Source: Saccoglossus kowalevskii (lineage: Eukaryota > Hemichordata > Enteropneusta > Harrimaniidae). Taken from it: a stretch of DNA of 19,975 bases. The stretch covers positions 114,950 to 134,924 of the forward strand of contig NW_003124901.1 of the NCBI RefSeq assembly GCF_000003605.2. Reading direction: 5' to 3'. The notes below the pieces were generated by a model. The model was not told where the DNA came from. It saw nothing but the letters and a program-made list of their open reading frames with translations, and did not search any database. The first letter of the stretch is position 1; each line of letters starts with the position of its first letter. Shown piece by piece: positions 1 through 8,640 of this stretch. The position numbers and the translations under genes are program-made.

Positions 1-71
1 CGCTCTCCAATTTTAGTATGTTCAGTTGATTATTATAGTTGATATTCTAACTTCTCCTATTATCATTCTAG

Positions 72-105
72 GTGGATAGTATTACAAAGAGAGCTTGAGA
101 ACCAG
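72..105 (+). CDS. Penultimate coding exon (34 nt) of an unrecognised gene; 5' part of gene lies before the window
   Basis: A short internal exon is bounded by a good acceptor (polypyrimidine-rich stretch ending CATTCTAG at 71) and a consensus donor CAG|GTAAGC at 105/106. A branch-point-like CTAAC lies at 47-51, about 21 nt before the acceptor AG. Only one of the three frames is open: one leading base followed by 11 codons, reading WIVLQRELENQ. It ends on a codon boundary (phase 0), which matches the terminal exon at 2155. The LQRELENQ stretch looks like the end of an amphipathic or coiled-coil helix. The gene family is not recognisable from so little sequence. The exon call is inferred from splice-site quality and frame compatibility. 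Another exon could lie inside the following intron. Confidence 0.5.
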
Positions 106-304
106 GTAAGCAAATATTATCTGTCCTCTATTTAAGAACGCGCGAAAAAATGTTTACATGGATTTTTAGATATTTACATTTAGTAGCAGTTTGAATTATC
201 GACGTCATGTGACACATTTTAGTCGTCAAATTTAAATTAACCCCTATCCTGCCAGCCCCGTGTATTTTTACATTGACTTGACTAGGTAAAGGTTAAACTT
301 CCTC

Positions 305-1492
305 CACTTAGGGATTGGTCAGTTAATTTGGCCTAGGGGGGTCGGCAGATTCCATTTTGCCAGCTGTAAATCTCAGTTGACCCACCCCCTATCAAATAAA
401 AAAAAGTGGGTGACCCCCCCACATTATATTTTAAAACTTAAAACATGCTGACCCCCCCCCCCTTAAAAAAGAAACAGTTAACAGTGTTGGCTCTGACATG
501 CTTACAAAAAGTATTATATGTGCATTATATGGTTTGCCATAATTTTGACATAATTTTTAGCGTTTGCATTTAATAGACCTTAGGGGAGGGGAAGCATAAA
601 GCCAAAAAAATGACTACAGAAAAGGCTGCAGGAAGGAGGGAAATCTATGCTGCTAAAGATAGTAAATAAAAGCAAAGCTGTGGAGTACTCACTCGATAAA
701 CGCCCTTATATGATAGAAAAAGAGGATTTGAATCTAGGCGATTTGAACTCTTTGAAAACTAAGTTGGATTTAAAATATCTTTCATATCGCATAGACCAGG
801 AAAGCTTTACACCTGAAGCACAGTCTGTGCTTATGAAAACAAAGGAAACTTTGATTTTTGCTTAATTTTGTGTTGGATTTTGGTATTTTACAGAGCAAAA
901 TATGCATATTAAAAATATTTAAAAATATGCATATTAAAAACAAAAAAACTTTATTTATTTTTTCATCATTTATTTTAATTTATATATCAGCATTTCCACA
1001 AATTTAACTTTGTACTAATTGCTGTTTTGTCTTTCCGTCTCTTATTATAATTGGATAAATCCAGTAAATATCTTATACATTGATGACTTCAGACTTTAAA
1101 TAAAATATTCTGATATCAGCAGCACATGGACTTGGGATGTGTTTAAAACTTAACTGTATAATTGGGATTCTAGCCGCATTGCATAATCTGTTAGTTATTT
1201 GGCAAATTTAACCTCAAAATATTTAGCCTTTAACATTTTTTGCATCAACAAATTTATAGGTAATATAGGTAATAGTTATTATTAAGAACATATTTGTATG
1301 ATTAACTTTTTTATCGTTTGTTCTGAAATAAACATTTTAAAAATATATGCATGAGCGCGTGTGTGAATTCTGGAAAACATGATATCAAAAACAGGGTGAC
1401 GCCCCCTATTCGCACAATGAAAAACTGGGTAACCCCCCTACTGAACCACCGACCCCCCTAGGCCGAAGTAACTGACCAATCCATTAGTAGTG
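305..1492. mobile_element. Non-autonomous DNA transposon-like element with terminal inverted repeats and C-run motifs
   Basis: The left end (312-351) and the reverse complement of the right end (1441-1482) share GGATTGGTCAGTTA, then TT, then GGCCTAGGGGGGTCGG, with few mismatches over about 40 bp. Just outside these, both ends begin CACT (305; reverse complement of TAGTG at 1488-1492), which resembles CACTA-type termini. A matching target duplication is not evident. Inside both ends the + strand carries direct copies of a TGGGTGACCCCCC-like motif (about 406-420, 448-462, 1394-1410, 1426-1440). The body is A+T-rich and about 1.19 kb long. It carries only a 72-codon frame (647-865) and no recognisable transposase. 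I cannot assign the superfamily. Confidence 0.6.
647..865 (+). CDS. Uncertain 72-codon ORF inside the inverted-repeat element
   Basis: The frame starts MLLKIVNKSKAVEYS and ends LMKTKETLIFA, followed by a stop and very A+T-rich sequence. The composition is lysine- and leucine-rich and hydrophilic. I see no transposase catalytic motif, zinc finger or signal peptide. An overlapping upstream ATG at 609 in another frame stops after 19 codons. The ORF could be a remnant of the element's own protein, or chance: 72 codons is not surprising in a 20 kb window. The position between the terminal repeats is the only contextual support. Confidence 0.2.
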   Translation: MLLKIVNKSKAVEYSLDKRPYMIEKEDLNLGDLNSLKTKLDLKYLSYRIDQESFTPEAQSVLMKTKETLIFA

Positions 1493-1749
1493 AAGTGAAA
1501 TTATTAATTTGTATGAATATACGCATGTACTACTCCAGAACTGACGTTGATTATGGTCGTTTAACACCGAGAGTAGCTCCCTCTCGCAACGGATGTTCGC
1601 AACGAATGTTCTGCGGTCACGATTTGTTTGTGATGTTCTTGACAATTTGTCCGCCTAAAATCTAGCTTTCGGATACGTTCAGTCATTCTTGAACTAAAAT
1701 CCTGGTGTGGGAGTAAATTGAGCAAAATCCAGTAGGCGAAATGTTGCAA

Positions 1750-2025
1750 GTCAGCAAAATTTTGCTCACGGAATTAGATAACGAATCCTTGTTTTAAATA
1801 ATGAGCAGCATTTCCCCCTTGAGACGGATGGGCGTAGAAAAGAATTTCTTTAAAACATGGTAGTATAATATACATATACCGCTATCTGGAAAACAAGCAA
1901 AAAGTTCCTGATGTGTAAAGACCCCCCTCGATTTCAAATGGGCAACCCTTAATTTCAAGAGAAGATGTTGGTCATCGTTTACGACAAGGATTCCTTTTTG
2001 ACTTGATGAGAACAACTTTGCTGAC
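1750..2025. mobile_element. MITE-like element, about 276 bp, imperfect terminal inverted repeats
   Basis: The left end at 1750 begins GTCAGCAAA and about 33 bases on reads GAATCCTTGT. The reverse complement of the right end (2025 inward) shows the same two blocks, GTCAGCAAA and GGAATCCTTGT, at nearly the same spacing, with intermediate matches (TT, T, CTCA) between them. This gives a ~42 bp inverted repeat of roughly 70% identity. Flanking TTGCAA and TTGAAA suggest the repeat may extend a few bases further out. A nearly palindromic AGCAAAATTTTGCT lies at the left end. No coding capacity is evident: the two small minus-strand frames at 1561-1749 and 1794-2015 look like chance. Confidence 0.5.
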
Positions 2026-2154
2026 TTTCAAATTTTGCTCACTGCTTGTTCAATCTCAATTAGTGCTACTCGTAACTAAGGAAACATACTGAACACTCTA
2101 TACTCGAAATGCGCAAGATGACGCCCTCTATCATAATATTAATTTATTTTACAG

Positions 2155-2208
2155 GCTAGAATCGTGATGGAGGGTACTACGATGAAATGGCCATGGCAAC
2201 TATTATGA
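2155..2208 (+). CDS. Terminal coding exon of the same unrecognised gene
   Basis: The acceptor TTTATTTTACAG ends at 2154. Read in phase 0, as required by the exon at 72-105, this gives 17 codons, ARIVMEGTTMKWPWQLL, then TGA at 2206-2208. Two AATAAA signals follow within 60 bases, which is what a last exon should look like. The joined tail is short and basic to hydrophobic, and I cannot place it in a family. The call is inferred from frame agreement plus the poly(A) context; there is no homology evidence. Confidence 0.5.
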   Translation, partial: ARIVMEGTTMKWPWQLL

Positions 2209-2243
2209 TATAATTTAACCTTTCTCTCATTATTCATTAATGG

Positions 2244-2305
2244 AATAAATATATTCAGCAAATAAAGTAAATTAAAATTGTGTCAATGATTGTTTTATTG
2301 AGTGA
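2244..2305 (+). terminator. 3' end of the host gene: two AATAAA signals with GU-rich downstream element
   Basis: AATAAA occurs at 2244-2249 and again at 2261-2266. The stretch from about 2279 to 2305 is T/G-rich (TTGTGTC, TTGTTTTATTGAGTG), the expected downstream element, which places cleavage near 2275-2285. The 3' UTR (2209 to about 2280) would be only about 70 nt, short but plausible. Confidence 0.5.
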
Positions 2306-2370
2306 ATGATTGATTTCCCATTGTACTAAATTACTGGTATTTTTATAATTCATAGTAGACGAGATACAGC

Positions 2371-2612
2371 AATTTAGTTGCATAGTTATAATTATAGTGT
2401 TAGTGTTTAGATTATAAGTATAGTTACGTGACTGATTATATCGAAGTAGTTACACGATTATAGTGACAGTTACGCGGTTAAATGCATGCGAATACGTGAT
2501 TGTTACGAATATAAGTGTAAATACGACATAAACACGAGTGCGAATACGAATACAGTTTTACGTGTGTGATTACAGTTACGTGATTACTAGTACGACGGCA
2601 ATACGAATACGA
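2371..2612. repeat. Degenerate short-period tandem tract (TTACGTGATTA / GAATACGA variants)
   Basis: Blocks such as AGTTACGTGA, GATTATAGT, GTTACACGATTATAG, GTTACGAATA and GCGAATACGAATAC recur irregularly throughout. The pattern is that of an old, highly diverged microsatellite or minisatellite with a unit of about 6-12 bp. No stable period can be counted by eye and no ORF is supported. Confidence 0.4.
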
Positions 2613-3315
2613 CAGCAGCTCCAGTTAATTAGTTAGCGTTATACTGTATTACATGAATGCATTATTAAAGGAACGCCTTCATGTGCGACCACGATAATAA
2701 ATATTTGTATTCGATGTTGAATGATTACTGCTGTGTTGCCTCACAATTATTTCCGAAACTTTTTGTAGCATAGTCGGCCGACATCCAATTTTCGTTACGG
2801 ATCGCAATTCAGTTTTGACTTCCGAACCCTGAATCTGCACACAACCCGATCGATCATTTGGTAACTAAAACGCCCGCTCTTAATTATCATCTGACGCTAA
2901 TTATTTGCACCACATCAACGCTTATTAACAACGCTCTCATCACCATGGTTGCCCGGCCTACAATTTGATAACTCCCGTGTGACATTTCGTTTTTTGTTGT
3001 TGTATCATGTGTGACATTTCGCTATTTTGTTCGCTATATCGTCTGCTTCGTTATTTGAAATTTTCAGTCAAATGTGTTCATATCAAAGATAAATAAATAC
3101 TGAAATGAACAACGAAATATAAACAGAAAACAATAGTTTGCTTGCAATTACGTAATTGTACACAAAGTCTCATTTTGATCCCAACAGTGTAACAAGGCTG
3201 ACCTTCACCTCACGTAACTGTTCCATAAACTAGTCAATATACTGTTAGAAAAACGTCCGCGTATCTAATACTGTTATTTACTTTGTTGCCAACAAGACAG
3301 CCACAAAGAAGTTGA
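2613..3315. other. Intergenic sequence, no gene seen
   Basis: I find no convincing coding frame or splice-flanked exon here. The only structure noticed is a ~45 bp segment (3006-3050, from CATGTGTGACATTTCG to GTCTGCTTCG). It recurs in the same orientation and diverged at 9097-9144, and its first half is also echoed just upstream (from about 2976, GTGTGACATTTCG). This suggests a low-copy dispersed repeat. Confidence 0.5.
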
Positions 3316-3450
3316 TTTAAAGCGAAAGGGGCGTCACCTGCGCACGCGCGGGAAGTGAGTCCTAGGTGACGATAATAACACACGCTAAAACACAAAGGCT
3401 CATGGGTAGAAGCTTGTTTGTGAACAACGACACGCTTTGACCACCTTTAA
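3316..3450 (-). mobile_element. TTAA-flanked short repeat, copy 1 (partial, inverted relative to copy 2)
   Basis: The sequence from TTTAAAGC at 3316 to about 3435 is the reverse-complement match of 12989-13114. Shared blocks include ACCTGCGCACGCGC-like ends, CATGGGTAGA-GC, TTTGTGAACAACGACACGC and TTTAGCGTGTGTT in the opposite sense. One terminal repeat (GTCACCTGCGC with TTTAAAGC) is intact. The other end is shortened or diverged, reaching a TTAA at 3447-3450. It has no coding capacity beyond a short frame that copy 2 shares. Confidence 0.6.
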
Positions 3451-3844
3451 CTTCAAATGTCCAATGGCATGTAGACATTGGGCAGGGAAGGCGACCACCA
3501 ACCACCAACATTGGATACATTGGACAGATTGGATGAGCGGGAAACTACGCCATCTCACCCAGTACATTTGGTTTTAATACCAGTTGATAACGAATCCAAT
3601 AATGTAACCAGGAACCTTGCGTTATGTGAGTTTATTAAACAAGGTCCAATGATATTAAGTACCAGGGTGTGCGACATTTTTGGGCCGTGAATAAATATTG
3701 GTTATTGGTTAATGCCGCTACGTATAAATCAACTGCATAACTTGAACAAGTTTTGTCATGACACGGAAAGTGTAGGTGAAATATTTTGGAGGATTAGAAT
3801 GATTACTGGATAACATTCCCACTTTCCCAATTTTCGTGTTCTCA
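3451..3844. other. Intergenic; weak 70-codon frame at 3478-3690, nothing recognisable
   Basis: A + strand frame from 3478 to 3690 begins MGREGDHQPPTLDTLDRLDE and ends at a TGA beside an AATAAA (3690-3695). It has somewhat protein-like composition but no motif I recognise. No clear acceptor/donor pair frames it. It could be an old exon or retroelement scrap, or chance. Confidence 0.2.
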
Positions 3845-4222
3845 ATGGCAGCTAATTTACATATACATTTCAAGGTTTCGCCGTGCGGGGCGTACTCCCA
3901 GTGGGGTTGTTTTTTGCTGTTCACAGAACCGTTACAATGGAAAATTTGCATTCGGGAAAAGTTTCTGAATGACGTCAGTTTCTACAAGGACGAGGAATAA
4001 CTCGTGGAACTTGCAAATGAGTTAAAAGTTCGCCCTTTAGAGCCTGACGATCGCGAAACCTCGAGCAAGCGTCGCCGTACAGTTCAGGACAAGGGATCTA
4101 CCCTGACATTAGAAGATCCGTATACTATCAAAACATAGGAGAAAACGCAAGTAAACGCCAAAGCTGAGGTTATTTTAATCCCACTCAGAGCCATGACAGT
4201 GGTTGTCATCCGGGTACTTTGA
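3845..4222 (+). pseudogene. Possible decayed reading frame with two in-frame stops, unidentified
   Basis: One + strand frame stays open from an ATG at 3845 to TGA at 4220, interrupted by TAA at 3998 and TAG at 4136. That is about 124 readable codons in three blocks. The middle block is hydrophilic and charged (ELANELKVRPLEPDDRE, then SKRRRTVQDKG), which looks more protein-like than the flanking translation. I recognise no domain. It may be a piece of an old retroelement ORF or host pseudogene, or chance. The only evidence is sustained openness and composition. Confidence 0.2.
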
Positions 4223-5277
4223 TAGCCCTCTAGCGGCTTTCTAGGAAAAACCGGGATCTTGAAAATTGGGACTACAAAGTATTCCATTCCAAATATCAAA
4301 CTGACATAACTAACAAGAACCATGCGACCTAGAGCGACTACGAAAAAAAGGGAGAGGGGTGAATCTCAAGGCAATATGTCTTACGGAAAAACTACCAGTT
4401 TCACAATATGTTCACCACTCTTTTCCTGACCTTTGAGAAAGCTATTCAACCAATTTCCTGAACACGTATTTTTGCATATGACCTCGTACAGATCAATCGT
4501 GCACTGTTCCCTGCCAGGTTCGTTATCGTCAAATTGCAGCAAGCAACGTCTTAGTAGCCAGTGCCCAGTTCTCCCGGACCACAATACACATATAATACAC
4601 ATCATACAATAACCTATTATTTAAATAGGAATGTCGTTGTGACGCAAAAGGTAGCATTCTCACAAATGTACTGTGGCAACAACTAGCATAACCTTGCAAC
4701 ATGATGTAAAAAAAGGAATTGTTTTTTCAAAGAAAACCCTGGGTACTATATTCTTCTCCATTTTTTGTTTGTTTTTCCTCTGCATACTATGTTCTTGACT
4801 TCACTAGCATCTTCACCACTATCTTCTTGTCTGTACCAGAATCATTCTGTTTTAACACCCTCCCCGAGCGTCACACCGACAGCTTGATTCCCTACTCAAT
4901 AATTGAAATAGTTTCCTAACTAAAATGACTGTTGTGGCTTTTTTTTTAAAAAAGTCTTACCACGCTGTGCATAAAATATCTTGGATGCGATGTTGAGAGA
5001 TATGCACCAGGAAGTTTTATATGCAGATACGACTCCACATACTACAAGACGATTCGTCGGAAGTAAAGGTTACGACTGTGCCAAGCTCGTATAGGTAGTA
5101 GGGTTCACAAGCTGCTTCGAGGAGGCAACAATAAAGACATATAAAAGACATAGCACCTGGATAACAATTAGATCAACTGGTCCCTAAGTAAAAGTTCCAA
5201 GGTACCACAACAAACCTGCCAGAAAAACAATACACCTCAACTTTAATATAACAGGTGACTCTAAACTATCAAACAAC
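4223..5277. other. Intergenic; one weak minus-strand frame (4381-4605), otherwise nothing supported
   Basis: The minus-strand frame 4605-4381 encodes 74 residues with a cysteine-containing, protein-like middle (LLQFDDNEPGREQCTIDL) ending LVVFP. It may be a fragment continuous with the decayed minus-strand frame upstream at 5838-5278, but I cannot identify it. 4700-4950 is pyrimidine-rich on the + strand with a run of T then A at about 4940-4952. Confidence 0.2.
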
Positions 5278-5838
5278 TCAGAAAAGAACTCTAGGACAGA
5301 GCCTGGAACCAGTCACACATCGTGCATGTAGTTCAGTCGCTAGGTTATTTTTTCTCTGATATCTTCCATACCTTTCCGCTTGTTGTTTCTGTGCTCCGCC
5401 TCATAACTTTTGGCATCTCCTCAGACACTGCTTTACAAGGGGGTCATCAGCACATAAGTACTCACTGATTCCAGGTTCTTCAGTAATTGACACTCGGTCA
5501 CCTCCATAAAACTACCTAACTGCCTGGTCTCCACTCAAATGTATCAGTTTTTTTTCTTCAGAACTGGCAGCTTCATTCAGATGTCACTACTCTACTACCA
5601 GGATAGTGGACTGGCAAGAAGTGACATGACAGCAACCTGTTATGGTGTTATATTTTTACCACAGTTCATACACAGAGATGTCTTGACTTGTTACTAAATA
5701 AGGTTCCTTATCCAAATTTGCAATCTTTCCTCGCACTAACAAATTTCTGTCAGCAGCTTTTTCTTTTTCATGCTTCTTCTTCCTGTTTCTGCATGTTGCC
5801 CTGTCCTCAGTCAAATGTCTGCATAGATGAACAACATA
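5278..5838 (-). pseudogene. Decayed minus-strand coding region, unidentified, probably mobile-element derived
   Basis: On the minus strand, 5838-5656 is open for 60 codons with a basic segment (RNRKKKHEKEKAADRN) followed by LVRGKIANLDKEPYLVTS. After a frame change, 5583-5278 reads about 100 codons with only two stops (plus-strand CTA at 5512 and one after CQKL), including SITEEPGISEYLCADDP. In between, CMNCGKN suggests a CxxC pair. The low stop density and charged composition suggest a broken protein gene rather than noise. No family is recognisable. It runs opposite to the Ty3 integrase remnant just downstream, so it is a separate insertion or gene. Confidence 0.3.
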
Positions 5839-6082
5839 CTACATGTCACGCTCTCCCATCTGGCTCACTGGTTCCAAGTACACACCCATAGACAATTTAG
5901 CTGCCTGTAATACATCAGGATAAATGGAGATTATCATGTAGCACCACTTTTCATGCAATTTTCGTCCTTGACTCAAAAAGCATAGTGATTTATGAATGCA
6001 TTATGCATTTGCATAAATATTTGCATCCACTTTATAATGTTATAGGTAATTAATGCACGTTGTCTTAATACTAACCAACATA

Positions 6083-6690
6083 CCTTGGCTCTTTCCCTTT
6101 GGGGGGGGGAATATGTTCATACTCGTGCTAGTCGACTTTGTAACCAGATTTCCTGAAGTCACTCAGCTTATCAGAGGATAACATCACCAGTAGTTGCTGA
6201 GCTGAGGCACTGGTTGGTATGTATAGTCGAGTGGGTGTACCTGGACATATGCCTCAGCTTCTGATATGAGTGAACAGTCAATACTGCAATTCCCTATCAC
6301 ACCGAGCAAATGGGTTGGTTTGGCCAACTGTATGGCTGGACGACCAGGAAACTGTTGGATATCTTAAATGTATCTGGGTACATGGGTATGTGATTGATTT
6401 GAGACAGAGTTTAGAGATTACATGCAAAATGGTACAAGAAGAACTGGCAAACATAGGAAGCTATACATGAAGAATTATGATAAGAAAGCTACACCAAGAA
6501 CATTCAGAGTGTAACCAGGTACTAGTATTACACTCCACAGCTAATAATCAGTTGAAAATGCAGTGGAAGGGCCTTATAGATTTAACAGGTTCGTTCAGTT
6601 AATTATGGAATCAAAAGAGGTAGGAAAGGGCCAGTTGAAGCTATAACATAGGGGGCTGATTATTTAAGTCGAAGTACCAAATAAATCTGT
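6083..6690 (+). pseudogene. Ty3/Gypsy retrotransposon integrase remnant (core plus C-terminal part), frameshifted
   Basis: Several blocks in shifting + strand frames match the order of a Ty3/Gypsy integrase. FILVLVDFVTRFPE (about 6116-6157) is the stretch around the first catalytic Asp of the rve core. VVAE, then EALVGMYSRVGVP (6190-6242), follows after a 5-base frame change. YVIDLRQSLE and CKMVQEEL (about 6390-6445) are the linker helix. NYDKKATPRTFRV (6473-6511) and then ANNQLKMQWKG (6534-6571), GPY, and finally VGKGQLKL form the C-terminal barrel. Stops and frame changes occur at 6179, around 6200, 6267, about 6468, 6512, about 6570 and later, and the central core is largely missing. The remnant is dead and cannot produce integrase. 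No LTRs or upstream RT were found on this strand. Confidence 0.75.
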
Positions 6691-7189
6691 AAATCATGTA
6701 AAATAATTTTTGGGCATGGGTTTCTTCATCATATTCATCACTAAGGGAATGTGCATTTCGGATTATAAGACCAAAAGTGACTAATCTAATTCTAGTCATT
6801 AATTTAATGGGTTCCTTCATTGTCTAACCTATTGTACATAATTGCCAATGGAAGGATCCTAACAATAGATTGATATGAAAAATATATATGCAGGCTGTAT
6901 GGACAAACCCTTATTCGGATATTCTCATTAAACCTAAGAAAGGTGTTTCTTTTGAAGGATGACGTGCCTGACATTTGATTAAACATGCATACATACACAT
7001 ATTGGCGGAGGCAACTGATTAGATGGTATCTATGAGCAGGTGTATGTGGCATGCAATCCAATTCAACTCTGTATGGAGACACTGATTGGTAGATTGGGAC
7101 ACCACCTGGTGAATATTATGCTGCAAGTTCTGGTGTCTATATTAACTATTTTCGTGATATTACACGTGACAGGTTTTCCATGTGACATT
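6691..7189. other. Spacer between the Ty3 and DIRS-like remnants, no gene seen
   Basis: This is A+T-rich in the first part. Short frames on both strands (for example 7082-6804 minus and 7040-7339 plus) show no recognisable motif. It could contain the unrecognised tail of either retroelement. I could not identify a tyrosine recombinase motif here although a DIRS-like element would be expected to carry one. Confidence 0.4.
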
Positions 7190-8640
7190 TGTGTTTTACG
7201 TTGTGGTCAGCAAATTTTGTCTACATGCGTGGCGAGTTGGTCCAAGGGGACCCCCTGCCTGAGGTTGGCAATTGCCGACCACCAGGGCATGGCATCCCTC
7301 GCTTGGTCCGAGAGTTACTCGGCTCTCCAGTACCTGTAAAAGAGCCTGGTGTTGCAACAAAAGTGAGCTGTAACAGGCAGCTGCGTAACACAGCCTGGGG
7401 GGACTACTCTGTGAACCGTGACATCATTCTGATGATCCGCATTAGTTTTTGGAGGGACACAGATGGAATGCTAACTAGGCATTTGGCTAGGTCGTTTAGG
7501 CAACAGGCCTGCAGCGAACGTACAAGCCCACCTTCGTGTCGAACTCACTGGCCAGGAACACCAGCTGTTGTCTTTCCTGAGGGTGGGACATGCTTGATGT
7601 ACTAGGAAGCACAACTCGTCTAGAAAATCTGGTGTTAGCCTTACTGTTTGACTAACCACCCCTTGTTGGGTTGTGTAGCAGCCAGCCATCTAAGTACACG
7701 TTAATGTGTACCGATGTGATGTGTACCGGCACAGCAGTAGCACCACCTGTTTCCACACTCTGGTGAATATGTATGGAGCCATGCAACTCCTGAAGGGGAG
7801 CACCCCACGCTCGACTACTTGTCCCACCTTGGCAAACATGGTCCCCTGGTAGTGCCCCGAATGGGGGCTGGTGCCAGGAGGGTGGAGATTGCAAATTGTA
7901 ACCGTGTAATGCCACCTGGAGAGTCCAGAGATCGGTTACACATTGCCTCCAAACCGGAATACACCGGTGCAATCAGTGTGACAGAGTGTGGGTTCGGCAG
8001 TTCCACATCAGGTTGATCTCTCCTTCACCGAGGTGAGACCTTGCGAAGCCTGTAGAAGTCGATAGGTTCCGACTCTGCCTCCCGCTGAACATATGCCCAT
8101 CCCCTTTGTCACAAGCGGAAGCATCAAACTTGTGGGTCTCACCTGTACCAACTAGTCAGTGGTCAAAACAATTCGTTCGTGGGCTGACCACAACTCGAAG
8201 GTTGTCACTCTGCTTTCAGTGCGTGGATTGTTTCTGAATAATGAGTCAAAATATTCCATGAACGCGGCCACCCCCTATGCCAGTGCCACCGTACTAAAAC
8301 AATTCGTGGTACAGGGGTCGGGGAGGAACCGTATGACCACAGACTCTGCTGGCTCTGGTCTCAAACACCGCTCGATCGGGTAGTGCTTGATCCAGCAGAA
8401 AAGGTTGAGCATAAAATTTACCTACCCTAAGGCCTTAGGCCTCTATCCTGTGGGGCACTCGGTGGGATCCAAAGCAATACCGATGCAGGACTCTGGATCC
8501 AGGAAGTGGCAGTCCTACTGAGAGTGACTGTTTCAGGATCGAGGGTGTGGGTGAGGGGGGGGGGTGTGAACATCGGGTCACTAGGATCGATGTTCCTCTT
8601 CACCCTTCACGGAGTCATTACGAGGAACAGACTCCGAGGG
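7190..8640 (-). pseudogene. DIRS-like retrotransposon remnant: gag-like region, reverse transcriptase and start of RNase H
   Basis: Read on the minus strand from high to low coordinates, the order is as follows. First comes a poorly recognisable gag-like stretch (8640-8000). Then LHGYNLQSPP (about 7912-7883) and LPF...APYIFTRVW (about 7800-7755), the RT palm segment. Next is VYLDGWLLHN (7699-7670), the catalytic box with the second Asp changed to Gly. Then FLDELCFLVHQ and, in another frame, QLVFLASEFDTKVGL (7567-7523), matching the thumb-side FLG-EFD-GL region. Last is WWSAIANLRQGVPL (about 7284-7243), the entry to RNase H. This combination and spacing is typical of DIRS-type elements. The central RT is partly deleted and several frameshifts and stops are present. 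The block is visibly more G+C-rich than its flanks. Assignment to DIRS rather than Ngaro or an odd Gypsy is inference, since no tyrosine recombinase or split repeats were seen. Confidence 0.7.

Larger units (their letters stand above)
106..2154 (+). other. Intron (about 2.05 kb) hosting two inverted-repeat mobile elements
   Basis: The intron runs from GTAAGC at 106 to the acceptor TTTATTTTACAG ending at 2154, with a TATTAAT branch-point-like motif just upstream (about 2138-2144). It is strongly A+T-rich and phase 0. Two structures with terminal inverted repeats sit inside it (305-1492 and 1750-2025). The rest is low-complexity A/T sequence. An intervening exon cannot be excluded. Confidence 0.45.

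Noticed and set aside
6652-6681. GADYLSRSTK, resembling the end of a Gypsy RNase H
   Set aside because: It is out of order (after the integrase C-terminus) and in a different frame from the better integrase-tail reading VGKGQLKL that directly precedes it. Probably coincidence.
7189-7605. Longest open frame in the window (138 codons, + strand)
   Set aside because: It lies antisense over the DIRS-like RT/RNase H relic, whose family motifs are on the minus strand. The plus translation has no recognisable motif.
8395-8640. Possible organellar insertion suggested by the G+C-rich block
   Set aside because: No mitochondrial gene could be read in any frame, and the block is continuous with the DIRS-like relic.
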